From NCBI GenBank assembly GCA_022495995.1, contig JAFEMH010002081.1, positions 124,001 to 188,000 of the forward strand: a DNA stretch of 64,000 nt. The letters are read 5' to 3'. The DNA is from Adenophora triphylla var. japonica (Eukaryota; Streptophyta; Magnoliopsida; Asterales; Campanulaceae). Made by a program: the position numbers and the translations under genes. Each line of letters opens with the position of its first letter. Positions within the stretch are counted from its first letter, which is position 1. The notes beneath the pieces were generated by a model that did not search any database, was not told where the DNA came from, and saw only the letters and a program-made list of their open reading frames with translations. Below are positions 10,711 through 21,472 of this stretch, piece after piece.

Positions 10711-11835
10711 TATGCTAAGCTGAAATTTAAGGAGTTTGAAGCGGCTAGACTCTATGTTCTCCTTAACTGTGATGAGGTTGAATATTATTTGAAGTAACTC
10801 CTTCTTATTTTTTAGTACGTAATTTCAATCCTAATAAAATTTCTTTCAATTATACAATTGATTTTTAATAACCATATAACACAAAATGCATACTGTTTGA
10901 AGAACAAAGCTAGTGATTTGGGGCCATATTTGATTTCGATTAGGACAGACAAAGAGTTTCCCGAGTGGTTTAACAAATACGTAAATGTCTATTCATTTGC
11001 TCATATTTTTTAGTATATTCAATATTAGTTATTTATTTATATTATGTGCTTTTATATAGATTCTAAACAACCACGGAGATGCAAAAGCTGCGAGGTTAGA
11101 AATGTTAGCCGATGGTCCGCTCTTAAAAGTGAATGTATATAAGGGGTATTTTATTATTGGTTACATTTTCCACACTGAAGAATTTGGCCAAACAAAATCA
11201 AATTGGAATAGCAGGGTCAAACTCAAAGGAAATCTGGATTATTATGGTATATTGCAAGAAGTTTTTGAATTGCAATATTATCATGTAAATTCAGTTGTTC
11301 TTTTTAACTGTGAGTAGAATGACGCTGAGAAAGGTATTATTAAACATGGCACATTTGACCTCGTTGATGTTAAGCATTCTTCTAGACATAGGGGTAACGA
11401 TGTGTTCATTCTTGCATCTCAAGCACAACAAGTGCATACCCACACCGACGAAGAGAGTTTAGTGGTTGGTCGATCATTCGGAAAACCAAAGCGAGAAGCA
11501 CTTACGATATACCATTGCATGCAACAACTTCTAGTTCAACTTTCGTGAGTCATCATTACATGATTGTTATGTTATCAGGAAGAAGAAATGCCCATCCCTC
11601 CTATTATTTTCTTAAATGATAATGGCGAGGATGAATCTTTTATTACCGAAAACACTCACGCAAAACTAAAGGAAGTCGATTTGAATGAACCTGGTCTGAT
11701 GATGAAGATGAGGGAGGAGAAGAGTATGCATCCGGGTCTGATGATGAAGTAGAAAGTGGTGATGAAGAAATTGAGTTTTGTAGTGATACCGAGAATGATA
11801 GTGAAGAGGAAAATGATTCTAGTGACAATAAATAA
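10711..11835 (+). pseudogene. CACTA TNP2-type transposase C-terminal remnant (DUF4218 end, DUF4216), U1
   Basis: Exon-like blocks separated by GT...AG gaps are readable. 10711-10793 resembles the end of DUF4218 ('ARLYVLLNCDEVEYYL'). 10908-10980 gives 'LGPYLISIRTDKEFPEWFN'. 11061-11548 matches DUF4216 ('LKVNVYKGYFIIGYIFHT' ... 'NDVFILASQAQQV'). 11580-11835 encodes an acidic tail ending in TAA. The DUF4216 block has TAG at about 11315 where Trp is expected ('FNCE*NDAEKG'), shared by U1, U2, U4 and U6. No CACTA terminal repeats or catalytic N-terminal part were seen, so this is a dead fragment. In U1 the acidic tail also has a small deletion that changes frame. Confidence 0.72.
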
Positions 11836-11993
11836 TTGTAATATATTAGTTTGTTCTTAATTTAAATGATGTTTTGCATATGATGTTTATATTTTGTAGT
11901 TTATATTCTACTTTAAATGATTAATCACTACATTTTTAATTATGTTGTATTATATTCATTTTTATGTACCATCATTTATATTGTAGTTTAGAC

Positions 11994-12257
11994 ATGTCTA
12001 CTACTGATGCCCTCCTCATTCTACGAAATCCAAAGTTCTAGCATTTGTTCCTACCAGCCAGTCTAGTCTTATAGGGACAAACTTTCTACTCCACTACCCA
12101 AAGCGGAGATTATAAATGAGGATGACTCCCTTATCAGTCCAGGTCAGGGGAGCTCTAACACTGCATGTCATGAGCCTATAGCCCCTTAGGGGAGGGTTAT
12201 TTTGGATAGAGTTGTACATGAGGGGAAATGTGTTATTAGTATCTCTCCCAGTATGCA
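11994..12257 (+). other. Possible exon of a second CACTA gene (low confidence)
   Basis: An ATG at 11994 gives a short open stretch. Another frame from about 12090 reads through roughly 50 codons with one TAG and ends at a good donor (A|GTAAGT, 12258). An AG acceptor follows at about 12364, just before the gypsy fragment. CACTA elements usually carry a second gene after TNP2, so this could be its remnant. No domain was recognised. It recurs in U2-U7. Confidence 0.3.
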
Positions 12258-12404
12258 GTAAGTTATGTTTTATTATTTTATTGTTACATTTTAAAGTTAG
12301 CGTTTATTCTATTATGTTCTGCACATATATTATTGATATACAACATGTTTTAATTTCTTTATAGATTTATCCGTAATACACCCACAAGTTGATCTAGATG
12401 GTTT

Positions 12405-12665
12405 GGTGAGATACTTCGGAAGCATCCGTTTCAATAGCCCCAATTTCAGCTCAAAAGTGGCACCATCAGACAAGGTAGGGAACTCAACTGCATGAGGTTG
12501 CTCGTTCCAATTTGGAGCAGTTTTCTGCCTCAGTGTCAATGGAGGGTCTGGATTATTAATTTCCATCTCTTCTACCAACAAACTTTTCCTTCTCTTCCTG
12601 AAAGTCTTTTCTATTTCTGAATCACGAAGCTCAAGAAGATTATTAGTTGAACGGGTATGGACCAT
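12405..12665 (-). pseudogene. Ty3/gypsy gag N-terminal fragment, U1
   Basis: Starting at the ATG at 12665 ('MVHTRSTNNLLELRDSE'), about 85 residues resemble the beginning of Athila/Tat-type gag and end with 'LKRMLPKYLTKPS'. At about 12405 the sequence passes into unrelated DNA, so the rest of the gypsy interior is gone. An ORF can be extended upstream to 12791, but that part is the AT-rich leader next to the PBS and its hydrophobic translation is meaningless. Confidence 0.68.
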
Positions 12666-12771
12666 ACAATGATCCACACCACGAAGGGACAAGGGTAGAT
12701 AAAAGATAAATAAGAAAACAAATAAAAGAAAAATACAGAAATTAAATAAGAACAAAAACAAATAAACACCG

Positions 12772-12790
12772 TTCCCCGACAACGGCGCCA
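12772..12790 (-). other. Gypsy primer binding site, U1
   Basis: TGGCGCCGTTGTCGGGGAA on the minus strand, five bases after the LTR end (...CCTATCA). It is the Athila/Tat-type PBS and fixes the orientation and the LTR boundary. It recurs at 29006-29024, 41212-41230, 53410-53428 (one change) and 58252-58270 (two changes). Confidence 0.88.
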
Positions 12791-12795
12791 AAATT

Positions 12796-14120
12796 TGATA
12801 GGCTAAAGTCGCACGCCTATATTACTTACCACGACTCGGCTACAAAACTGCAGAAAGGACAAGTCCAGGGTCGATCCACTGAAGAACGGTTATTTGTTTG
12901 CACAATTGTCACTTGACAAGATTGGGGGTCGAAGATTGATTTTATTAAATTCCTAAGACGGGAATAAAAAACTAAGTTGTAAACAATTCAAGGAAAGCAC
13001 TTTGGATCAATTATTTTCCCCGACTGTCATTCAAATATCATCGGTTAACTCTTTTCACTTTTACCCTATTCACTCGATCACGAGATGTATTTCAATCTCT
13101 AGCTCTTTCTTTGATATTAGTTAATAGCAATGACACACTCACTAATAATCCTAATCAATATTTAAACCTAACTGACACAGTCTAGATTTATAATACCAAT
13201 TGATTACCGATTTAAGAGATTAAGATCGAGAACACGTTCTAATGTTATTTCAATTAGATACTTGTTTATTTTTTCCTACTTCACAATCCACCATGACACA
13301 TGCATGGACTACAAAGTTGCTACTTGTGAAGCCCTAAATTGACACAATCTTAGGGGATTCTAGCAATAAATCAATACCCAAGATTCAACAATTGGCATAA
13401 TTGTAAAACCCTAGAAATCAATTCAATCAATCAATACAGAAGAAAATATAAATAGGACAAAAGATATGAAAAGAAATTAACCTCAATTGAAATCCAAGAC
13501 GGTTCCAATAATTAAATCCAAAGCAAAAGTATTTAGTTCTCCATGAAAATTAATAAAGCTCTCTAGGAAAAATAAATGTTCGACCCTCAAATTATTGTAA
13601 AAGGAAATATATATACTTCCACCCTAAAAACCTAAATTTAAAAGGAAAAGAAAAGGAAAAAAAAACTTTCCTAAACCCAAGCCATGAAAGAAAATAAAGA
13701 AAAAAAGAAAATCAAAATGGTTTCCAAACCTCATGCCGGGCAAAAGGGAACGATCAAAGTCAACAGCGAAGTTGAATGGGAGTAGCACGATTCGTCCTTA
13801 ATTTTTATGTCGTGCTGAATCCGGAAACGAGTCGTGAATAGTGTCACCACTCGTGCCATTGTTTCCAATCCAATTTCCAGCTTTTCACTTTGGTCACTAT
13901 ACTTTCCATCTTTTCAGTTTGGCCCCTGAACTTTATATTTTCAGCTTACTCCCCAATTTTCCATAATTGCAGTTTGGTCCCTAGATTACAATAATATCAC
14001 ACTAAATCCTCTCAATACATATTTCACTCAAATTACATCAAGCCTATACTAAATACATGAAAATAAAGAATAATAGGAACGGAGAACATCAGAAATAAAT
14101 AGTATAAATCTGTCCTATCA
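12796..14120 (-). repeat. Gypsy LTR, U1 (1,325 bp)
   Basis: On the + strand it runs TGATAGGC...GTCCTATCA with TG/CA ends. It is a 5' LTR by its position next to the PBS, but there is no matching 3' LTR. AAGAG (14121-14125) directly outside the LTR may be one half of a target-site duplication. The interior carries poly-A/poly-T tracts and no ORF of note. Confidence 0.85.
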
Positions 14121-14482
14121 AAGAGGCGGGCCCCTTCTCCCAGATATCAAAGACAAATCCATAAGAAGGATCACGAGGTTTGTCTAGAACTAGCAACCTT
14201 TTCTTAGTAGGCTAACATCCACAAATATAACGAGGAGGTCCCCCTTCTCCAACAGAGTTAATATCAGCAACAACCTGCTGGAGACGGATACATGTGATAT
14301 TATTAATTGATATAGCACAGTTAAGCAGAAAAATGATAGGTTGTACAATTATCATAGGGAAAGAGGAGAAAAATTCAGATGATAATTGTATTAAACAGTT
14401 ACTAATTCTTGTGAAGGAGAAGCAAGATTATAGAGAACAAAGCATTTAGAGAAAATTGATTGAAAGTACGCGTAGAAGACAT
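14121..14482 (-). other. Coding-like scrap next to the gypsy LTR, unidentified (U1)
   Basis: On the minus strand, after a pyrimidine-rich tract ending in CCGTCTCCAG, an exon-like stretch reads 'QVVADINSVGEGGPPRYICG', then a stop, then 'KRLLVLDKPRDPSYGFVFD' up to the LTR. It looks like a host exon into which the gypsy element inserted. I do not recognise the protein. Copies are at 30351-30716, 42566-42930, 54766-55130 and 60259-60620. Confidence 0.35.
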
Positions 14483-14803
14483 TAGCTGTCAGAGGGTTGA
14501 GATCTCTACTGTTGAGAACCTTAGCTGTCAGGCTAAGTCTTTAGAGTTTGCAGGTTTAGGAGACTGGGGTTTGTGTTTGATGATTATGTAATGATCCTTT
14601 GTACATAAATACATTAATTTATGTGATTTGTCTAATTGTTTGATCATTACATCATTGTTGTCCAGTTGATATAAAGGATGTGCAGAAGAGTCATAGCTGT
14701 CCAATATCCAATGTTATCTTGGCTGTCAGATAACATTGGATATGATATATTTCTTTGTCAAAACCCTGTATAACTATGTGGTTTACATAGTCAGGTCCTA
14801 ACA
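14483..14803 (-). repeat. Truncated 3' LTR of copia B (321 bp)
   Basis: Matches the last about 320 bp (+ strand) of the full LTR and ends CCTAACA at 14803. The outer about 800 bp is missing, fused directly to U1. Unlike the 5' LTRs of A, B and D, it keeps the CTG/CAG triplets intact. Confidence 0.9.
14705..14742. other. LTR inverted repeat, 15-bp perfect stem, 8-nt loop
   Basis: TATCCAATGTTATCT (14705-14719) is perfectly complementary to AGATAACATTGGATA (14728-14742) around loop TGGCTGTC. The same structure is perfect in copy C (38782-38819) and altered in the loop or arms of A, B 5' and D. It lies near the start of the LTR in element orientation, so in U3 or the upstream promoter area. Confidence 0.85.
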
Positions 14804-14819
14804 ATTTCCCCCTTTTTGG
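14804..14819 (-). other. Copia B polypurine tract
   Basis: On the minus strand CCAAAAAGGGGGAAAT immediately precedes the 3' LTR (TGTTAGG...). This is the expected primer for plus-strand DNA synthesis and sets the LTR boundary. 14820-15013 is the 3' untranslated stretch and holds nothing else recognisable. Confidence 0.88.
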
Positions 14820-15013
14820 CAAAGTAATATATCTAATAAAAGATATAACCTGCAAGATGCTTAAGAATTGAATATACCAATGAAGATAGAACTGATCTTC
14901 TTGATTCAATCATAAGAGCTTAAAACAAACAAATTATCCAAAATAACAATTGTTTTTAAAGCAGGAAATAAAGGTAGGGTTTAAAAGACTTATCCAAAAA
15001 AAAGAAAAATTTT

Positions 15014-16903
15014 CTAATCAGAAAATTCATCTCTTTCTCTTCTGGCTTCAAGGATCTCCTCTCTTTCTGCTAGCAGCACCCTTCTCATCTTGTCATCAAC
15101 ACCTCTGTAATATATTTCATTGTTCCATTCCCAGCTCATCTCATCATCATAGGTGAAGGTTTGATCTTGCCTTTCCTTGAGAACAGCTTTGGACAGAGGT
15201 TCTTCACCATCTCTTAATCTCAGATTACCCCATTTGGGAACCTTCTTTGGTTTTGAGCTTTGACCTCTAGTTCCTGCAAATAGGTTAGAAAAGAAGGGGT
15301 TTGTCTGCAGAGAGATGAGTTTTTGAGCAGGATGAAGAGGTGGATCTGTGGTGAGAACAGTAGAGGTTGGAAACTGTTGCACTTGTTTCACTGGAGCATC
15401 TTCTTCATCATCACTGGACAAAACAACATTGGGAGCAGCACCAGAGGATCTCTTTCCCAGGTTGATAGCTTCTTCCTCAAATTCAACAGCTTTCCCTTTA
15501 GATGCCTTCTTATCAGACTTGGATCCAGTTGAGACTTTCAAAATGTGTCTCATTTTGGTTATCATTGACCTAGTGAATTTTTGCATATCTGAGATGGTCA
15601 CATGGTATGGAGGCATATAGGTTGAAGGGTTAAAGGTTGGAGGAAGTTTGGCTTGGAGTGATCTGGTGTTTAGGAGGATGAAAGGAGGAGGTATTGAAGA
15701 GGTTGGGGGAAACATAGCTGTCAGGCTTGGTTTTGCAACGACAGCCATGATTTTGGCTTTATTTAAACAGATCCTCCAGTACATCACTTTGGCAAGTTAA
15801 ATGCAAAGGTCATAAACAAGGGATGAGGGCATATAGATGCATTCATTAATGTTGGATGACAGAAGTTGGAAGAACAAAATTTCCCAATCAATGATGGTGG
15901 AAATGTCCATGAAATTTGGTAGTCTGGGGGCTTTGTGAAAGAATGAGTTTGGGAGAGCTGCTCTATACCTTTTCCATTCCTCATGGGCAAAAATAATGAG
16001 CCCACATATATTCCTTGCATGAATCATAATAGCATTTTTGCTCAATAGCCAAGGATTGGGGATTAAACTGGGATTGGCAATCTCAGGAAAGTGGGTAATC
16101 TCCTTCAATCTTTGGTGGGCAGCCATGATGGAGGGGAAGGAGAAATCAATATCACAGTCTAAAATCCAAGGTTCACAGGCTGGGAGGGTTTCAGACTCAG
16201 GAGTAGGGTTAGGTGAATCTTGTGTTTGAACAGGTTCAACAGGCTTAGGTTGGGTTTCAGAATCAGGAGTAGGATCAGGTGTTTCTTGGGTTTGAACAGG
16301 TTCAACAGGTTTGGATTGAGGTTCAGGTTCAGGCATGCTAGCTTTCTTAGCCATATCTCTGGTTTTGATTAAATCCAGGGCTTTCAGCACATCATCCTCA
16401 CTCAGTAAAGATCTTAAGTATTCCTCAACTACAGGAAGCAATTTAGGTCTTCCTATCAAAGAGAGTCCTTCAGAGGCTCTAATGATGTTTTCAGGAAAGG
16501 GATATGGATCAGAGGGACTTGGAATTGGTGAGGAATGACCAGAGAAAGGCATAGCTGTCAGAATGGGAGAATGAGGACTGCTGTTCCCCCTTAACTGAGG
16601 CTCATCCTTTTTAGAGCCAGGGCTATTCCTCCTTTCTTTTTCAACACTAGGCTCATTTGGACTAATGTTGGAAGGGTTGAGATTGAGAATACCTTGAGCT
16701 ACAGAGTCATGAGGTGAACTGGATTGGTCTTTGGATGAAGAGGGTTGAGGTGTATTTGGTTTCAACTTTTTGGATGGAGGAGCATCTTTGTCTGATTTTC
16801 TCTTCCTAGAAAAAGTATTGAGAGTATAAGAGGGGGTAGAGATTACCTTAGATGGGATTTCAGTAACTGAAGGGACCTTAGCTGTCAGAGTGGAGGCATC
16901 CAT
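15014..16903 (-). pseudogene. Copia B extra ORF 2, one nonsense codon
   Basis: From the ATG at 16903 one frame runs to TAG at 15014 (about 629 codons), broken only by TAA at 15797-15799 where copy A has GAA (Glu). The first half is Pro/Ser/Glu-rich with the Lys-Pro-Val-Glu-Pro-Val repeats. The C-terminal 100 residues, lost by frameshift in A, are charged and end '...RRERDEFSD'. A homologous C-terminus ends at 63943 in the right-edge element, which shows that this reading frame is the conserved one. Confidence 0.72.
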
Positions 16904-17073
16904 ATCCCAGATGACTGTCCAACCTTAGCTGTTCTTACTTCCATCAGAGACTCAGCAACAACCCTTCTTATATTTTCATCATACTCACTATCATGGCTTT
17001 CTTCCTCTTAACCATCATACTCATCAATAGCTTTTAAGATGGGATCTGATTGGGTTTCTTCACTGTCAGCTTG

Positions 17074-18156
17074 TTATTCCTCAGCAATCTCCTTTCCTTT
17101 GTCAGTTATTTGAGTAGTTTCTTGCTCAACAACTTGCTCAATCACTCTTTGTGGTTTCTTTCCTTTGGGAAGATTCTTTCCTTTTCCAGTTTTCTTCATG
17201 ATAGCTTGACTGATCCTTTTCTTGATCTTGCTAGGAGTTCTCTCTTGATCTCTTTCTTTGATTATGACACCTTTGTCATGCTTCCTTTTGGATCTCTTGT
17301 CATTGACCATGTGCACCAATGATTTCCATAGCTTCATATCATTCTCAGCCTTCTCTTTCAATCTTTGAGAAGCTTCATCAAAGTTCTCAGAGCTGTCCCC
17401 AAGCTCCAACTTTTTCTTACCCTTGAGTTTGAATGTACTCAAGTTGAAACTTCCGGTTTGCACTAGGGTTGTAGATTCAAGCCACTCATCTTTTAGGGGA
17501 GGATTCATCCTTGGAATTAGTTGATGAAGGATTCCACTCATGAATCTGAAATTATTCATCCTTGGGTTTTGCTTCTTGAATTTCCAAGGGGAAGGAGATA
17601 TGGCCAGTTGAAAGTTATGTAGCAATGCAACACTCCAGTTTATCTCCTTGGTCATCAAACTGAGGGCTTGCTTCCATTCATTTGGACTAATTTGGTCAAA
17701 GGATGATTGCTTTCTATCAAACCCTTTGATGACAACATCCATTAGGGTTGATTTGAACAAATCAAGGTCTTTCTTTTTGATTGGTTTGTCCTGAACCAAT
17801 TGATAGTTGCAGCTTGGTTTATCAAAGAATCTTTTGTAGAATGGTTCCAAGTTGTTGTCTTTTCTATTCCAAAGGTTGCTGAGACCTTCATTCTTGATTG
17901 GGATGTTGTAAACTTTGGACACAACCTTGGGAGTCACATTGATCTCAGTCCCTTCAATGTTGATTCTGATTGCTCCAGTTGGCTGTCTTTCTCCTTTCAT
18001 AAAAATTTCTCTGCATAACTTCTCATAGATGGGAGGTTGAGCTTCCATCATGTTGCAAAGATGATTTGATTCCAAAATTTCTTTGATAAGAGCTCCAACC
18101 TCATGCTCATAGAACTCAGGCTTGATGAAATACCCATGAGCTTCAGGGTAAGACAT
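17074..18156 (-). CDS. Copia B extra ORF 1, putative plant transposon protein domain
   Basis: Intact 360-aa ORF, nearly identical to the copy A protein (for example Glu-Ile-Leu for Glu-Leu-Leu near residue 27, and Arg for Gly near residue 149). Lys/Arg-rich tail. It is divergently arranged with the + strand ORF at 18665, with 508 bp between the two start codons, so the two could share a bidirectional promoter. A telo-box lies at 18176-18184 in the leader. Confidence 0.66.
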   Translation of the reverse strand: MSYPEAHGYFIKPEFYEHEVGALIKEILESNHLCNMMEAQPPIYEKLCREIFMKGERQPTGAIRINIEGTEINVTPKVVSKVYNIPIKNEGLSNLWNRKDNNLEPFYKRFFDKPSCNYQLVQDKPIKKKDLDLFKSTLMDVVIKGFDRKQSSFDQISPNEWKQALSLMTKEINWSVALLHNFQLAISPSPWKFKKQNPRMNNFRFMSGILHQLIPRMNPPLKDEWLESTTLVQTGSFNLSTFKLKGKKKLELGDSSENFDEASQRLKEKAENDMKLWKSLVHMVNDKRSKRKHDKGVIIKERDQERTPSKIKKRISQAIMKKTGKGKNLPKGKKPQRVIEQVVEQETTQITDKGKEIAEE

Positions 18157-18603
18157 GGTTGAATGGAACAGAGAGTTAGGGTTTTCGAAAAACAGGGGGA
18201 ATCAAAGAATGAATTGGGAGAAAGAAGAGTGTTTGAATGAAGAGGGGTTAATTTCGCAAGGTTAAATGATAAGCGAGGTGGGAATTTATGTAGTTTAACG
18301 GCTAATACGTGGGTTACTGCAACGGTTAAAATGGGCATTTAAGGGAGTGACTGTTCATGAATAGTGCATTTTGTCCCCCCCCCACTCATTACGTGCTATA
18401 ACTCCCATAAAACATGGGAATAAAGGCCGTATAGAGAGGCAAATTTTCAGAGGGAATTATCAGTGCAATAAATGAACAAATGTTAGTGGCAAGTTCCCAT
18501 AATCATCGATTTTGCATGAACATAAATTCATAGCTGTCAGACTTGATGACCAGCCAAGCCTATTTTGAATGATGATTGCCACTATGTTGACTGAAGAGAA
18601 TTT

Positions 18604-18614
18604 GTCTATAAAAG
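18604..18614 (+). promoter_or_regulatory. TATA box of the opposite-strand ORF in copia B
   Basis: TCTATAAAAGG at 18604-18614, about 50 nt before the ATG at 18665, is a near-ideal plant TATA box at a normal spacing. It is on the strand opposite to the retrotransposon's own transcription. Confidence 0.55.
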
Positions 18615-18664
18615 GAAATATATCAGATTGTAAGTTTATACAATCTAATTCAGTCAATAAGTAA

Positions 18665-19645
18665 ATGGGAAGACTGGTTTCAATGTTCAGTCCTAGCAAA
18701 ATGGCTAAGATAGCAAAGAAACTGGTTTTTCATAGTCCAAGGGTTGAGAAAACAAGAGAGGAAAGGTTTGAGAGAGAGTTTAGGTCATATCAAATTCAGA
18801 CAGACAATGCTTTAGAACAGGAAGTGGATCAATTCCCAATTGATGATCCACAAAAGGAAGAAGAGTTGAGAGAGAGAGAGATGAGGAAGAAGTTTTGGGA
18901 GGAGGAAAGGCTAGCTTTATTGGAGGGTGAGAGAAACAGATTAGAAGAGGTAGCTAGGGACAAGGGAAAAGGTAAGTTGGTTTGTGAGAGTCATGATGAT
19001 CAGACAGCTAAGGTTAAGCTGTTTGATAAAGGGAGGAAAGGTGAGTCAAGTAGGCAAGTTGGGGTAGAGGTGGAGAGAGTTTATACACTGGGAGAGCTAG
19101 TGAAGCTTGATAACAAAGAAAGGATTAAGGTTGACACACCAATTGGTCAACCTGATTTCTTAGCTGTCAAGGAATTCACAGCTGTCCCAAGGGATTCACT
19201 TACACTAAGTCAAGCAATTCTAGAGGGAACTGGTGATAACTTTGCAGGGATGCAGAGTTCTCCTTCCAAAGCTTACATTAGACTGTTCTCTCAGTTTCTC
19301 AAATGTTTGAGTCCAGCTGCTATGAAAGAGGGAGAGAGTGTGGGTCCTCAATCTGATCAAGCAATCATTGCTCAGGAGAGTGCTAACACATCAGGGACAT
19401 TCAGCTTTGTCTCTCCATTAAAGGATTATCCTCCTTATGATGCTGTGGAGGAATGGTGGCCAAGAAGGGTTTGTCCTTCTTTACAGTTCTCATCATCAGC
19501 CATTGATCCATTTATGCAGAGGCACCCCGTATGGCTAGAGAGGTATGGGGATATCAAAGAGAATGTTTATAGGGCTCCTGATGTTCTCTATAATGAGTAT
19601 GGGTTAATGGATGAAGATATTTATGATTTGCCAAAGAACAGTTAA
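18665..19645 (+). CDS. Opposite-strand 326-aa ORF inside copia B, function unknown
   Basis: Intact from ATG 18665 to TAA 19645. The N-terminus is basic. Residues about 30-105 are very rich in Glu, Arg and Lys and should form a coiled coil or long charged helix. The middle is mixed. The last 80 residues are aromatic-rich ('EEWWPRRVCPSLQ', 'HPVWLERYGD', 'DVLYNEYGLMDEDIYDLP'). No signal peptide, membrane segment or known domain was recognised. It lies between RNase H and extra ORF 1, antisense to both. Some gypsy lineages (Tat) carry antisense ORFs in this position; in a copia element it is unexpected. It may be a captured host gene, but it has no visible introns. Copy A has lost it. Confidence 0.62.
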   Translation: MGRLVSMFSPSKMAKIAKKLVFHSPRVEKTREERFEREFRSYQIQTDNALEQEVDQFPIDDPQKEEELREREMRKKFWEEERLALLEGERNRLEEVARDKGKGKLVCESHDDQTAKVKLFDKGRKGESSRQVGVEVERVYTLGELVKLDNKERIKVDTPIGQPDFLAVKEFTAVPRDSLTLSQAILEGTGDNFAGMQSSPSKAYIRLFSQFLKCLSPAAMKEGESVGPQSDQAIIAQESANTSGTFSFVSPLKDYPPYDAVEEWWPRRVCPSLQFSSSAIDPFMQRHPVWLERYGDIKENVYRAPDVLYNEYGLMDEDIYDLPKNS

Positions 19646-19883
19646 GAAGAGAATTCTTAGCTGTCAGAGTCTGCAAGAGGCATAGCTGTGAAAGAAGGAA
19701 GATATTGAGAAGCTTTTGGTAATGGGTATTTGTTTGTTGTTTTGAAAGACTTGTGTGTTTGATGGGAATGTGTTTGGCTTTTGAATAGAGGAGGTTTTAT
19801 TGTAAGGAAAAGGTTAGCTGTCAGTCCCCATAATGTTGACAGCAGCCATATGTAATGTTTTTCCCTTTAATGAATAAAGATCT

Positions 19884-21472
19884 TTATTTTGGCAAGTTAA
19901 TCATTCCTAACATTGCTCTTAGCATCTCAAATCTCTTTTCATCCATTGCCTTTGTTAGGATATCAGAGACATTATCCTCAGTGCATACTTTGGCCAAGTT
20001 GATATTTCCCTTTTCTACAGGATCTCTTATGAAGTGATGCCTAACTTCAATGTGCTTGGTTTTGGAATGTTGGACAGGGTTTTCTGTCATGGCAATGGTA
20101 CTAGAATTGTCACAAAAGATGGGAATATTTGACATGTCCATCCCAAAGTCTTGGAGTTGACTTTTAAGATAGAGAATTTAAGAACAACACAAACCAACAG
20201 CAATGTATTCAAATTTCACTGCTGAGGTAGCTACCGAAGTTTGCTTCTTACTTGACCAAGAGATTATTCTTGATCCAATAAATTGGCAACCACCACTTGT
20301 GGATTTTCTATCTAGATTGCATCCAGATAATCAATCGGTGAAGCCAATTAGGGAGAATGGTGATTCGAAGGATACCACAAGCCATAATCATGAGTTCCTT
20401 TCACATATCTCAGTATTCTCTTGACAGCAGAGAGGTGAGATTCTTTAGGATTGGCTTGGAATCTTGCACACAAGCAGACACTAAACATGATATCAGGTCT
20501 TGAAGCTGTCACATATAGGAGAGATCCAATGTAGCTTCTATAAAGTGTTGGATTCACACTTTGACCATCAGGATCAGCATGGAGTTTGGTTGTGGTTGAC
20601 AAAGGAGTTCTAGCAGGGGAAGCAGTTTGCATGTCAAACTTTTTGATCATATCCCTTGTATATTTAGCTTGATTAATGAAGATACCTTCCTTCATTTGCT
20701 TGACTTGAAGGCCTAAGAAGAATGTGAGCTCACCAATCATGCTCATCTCAAATTGATTCTTCATGATTTCACCAAATTCAGTGCACAAGTCTTCATTTGA
20801 TGACCCAAAAATAATGTCATCAACATAGAATTGAATGAGTAGCTGGTCTTCTCCATATTTCTTGATAAACAGAGTGTTATCAATATGGCCCTTGGTAAAT
20901 CCTTTGCCAAGAAGGTATTTGGATATGGTATCATACCAAGCCCTAGGTGCTTGCTTAAGTCCATACAAGGCTTTGTCCAACTTATATACATGGTCTGGGA
21001 ATTTTGGATGCTCAAAACTAGGGGGTTGAGATACAAAGACTTTTTCATTCAATATTCCATTTAGGAAGGCACTTTTGACATCCATTTGGAACACTTTCAT
21101 CTTCTTAAATGAAGCATAGGCAAGGAATAGCCTTATAGCTTCCTGTCTTGCAACAGGTGCAAATGTTTCATCATAGTCAATTCCTTCTTCTTGTCTGTAC
21201 CCTTGAGCCACTAATCTGGCTTTGTTCCTTACCACCAGACCTTCTTCATTCATCTTATTTCTAAAAACCCATCTTGTCCCAATGACAGTTTGGTTTTTAG
21301 GTTTGGGAACAAGTTTCCAAACTTTGTTTCTTCCAAATTGTTCCAGTTCTTCTTCCATTACTTCAATCCAATCTGGGTCTTGAAGGTCTTCATTGATCTT
21401 CTTGGGTTCAATTTTAGATATGAAGGCACTCATTAAAGAGTCATAAACAGGCATGTTTGGAGGTATATCCAT
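19884..21472 (-). pseudogene. pol: Copia B reverse transcriptase-RNase H, broken at its end
   Basis: RT is open from 21472 to 20348 and includes the [10 protein letters not shown] and YVDD motifs, without the 1-bp deletion seen in A. The RNase H region then breaks at 20330-20400, where bases are missing next to CAG/CTG triplets, and the last segment (20141-19884) is in another frame. The TAA before that segment (about 20178) matches the one in A. 19646-19883 is the spacer after the opposite-strand ORF and contains two TAGCTGTCAG motifs. Confidence 0.87.

Larger units (their letters stand above)
10428..14483. repeat. Tandem unit U1 (right end lost)
   Basis: First unit of the array. It carries the TNP2 remnant, the gypsy fragment with its LTR, and the coding-like scrap, but stops at 14483 where it is fused to a truncated copia B LTR. 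The SAUR gene that follows in the other complete units is missing. 10428-10710 holds no gene I can recognise; on the evidence of U3, U5, U7 and U8 it is the distal upstream region of the neighbouring SAUR. Confidence 0.88.

Noticed and set aside
12330..12791. Hydrophobic N-terminus (from 12791) of the gypsy gag ORF as a signal or membrane segment
   Set aside because: It translates the AT-rich leader next to the PBS; the gag start is the ATG at 12665.
14121..14145. GGGAGAAGGGG beside the gypsy LTR as a polypurine tract, which would make the LTR a shared one between two tandem gypsy elements
   Set aside because: The run does not abut the LTR: CCCGCCTCTT lies between, and the flank reads as coding-like sequence. 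A truncated 5' LTR inserted in other DNA explains it better.
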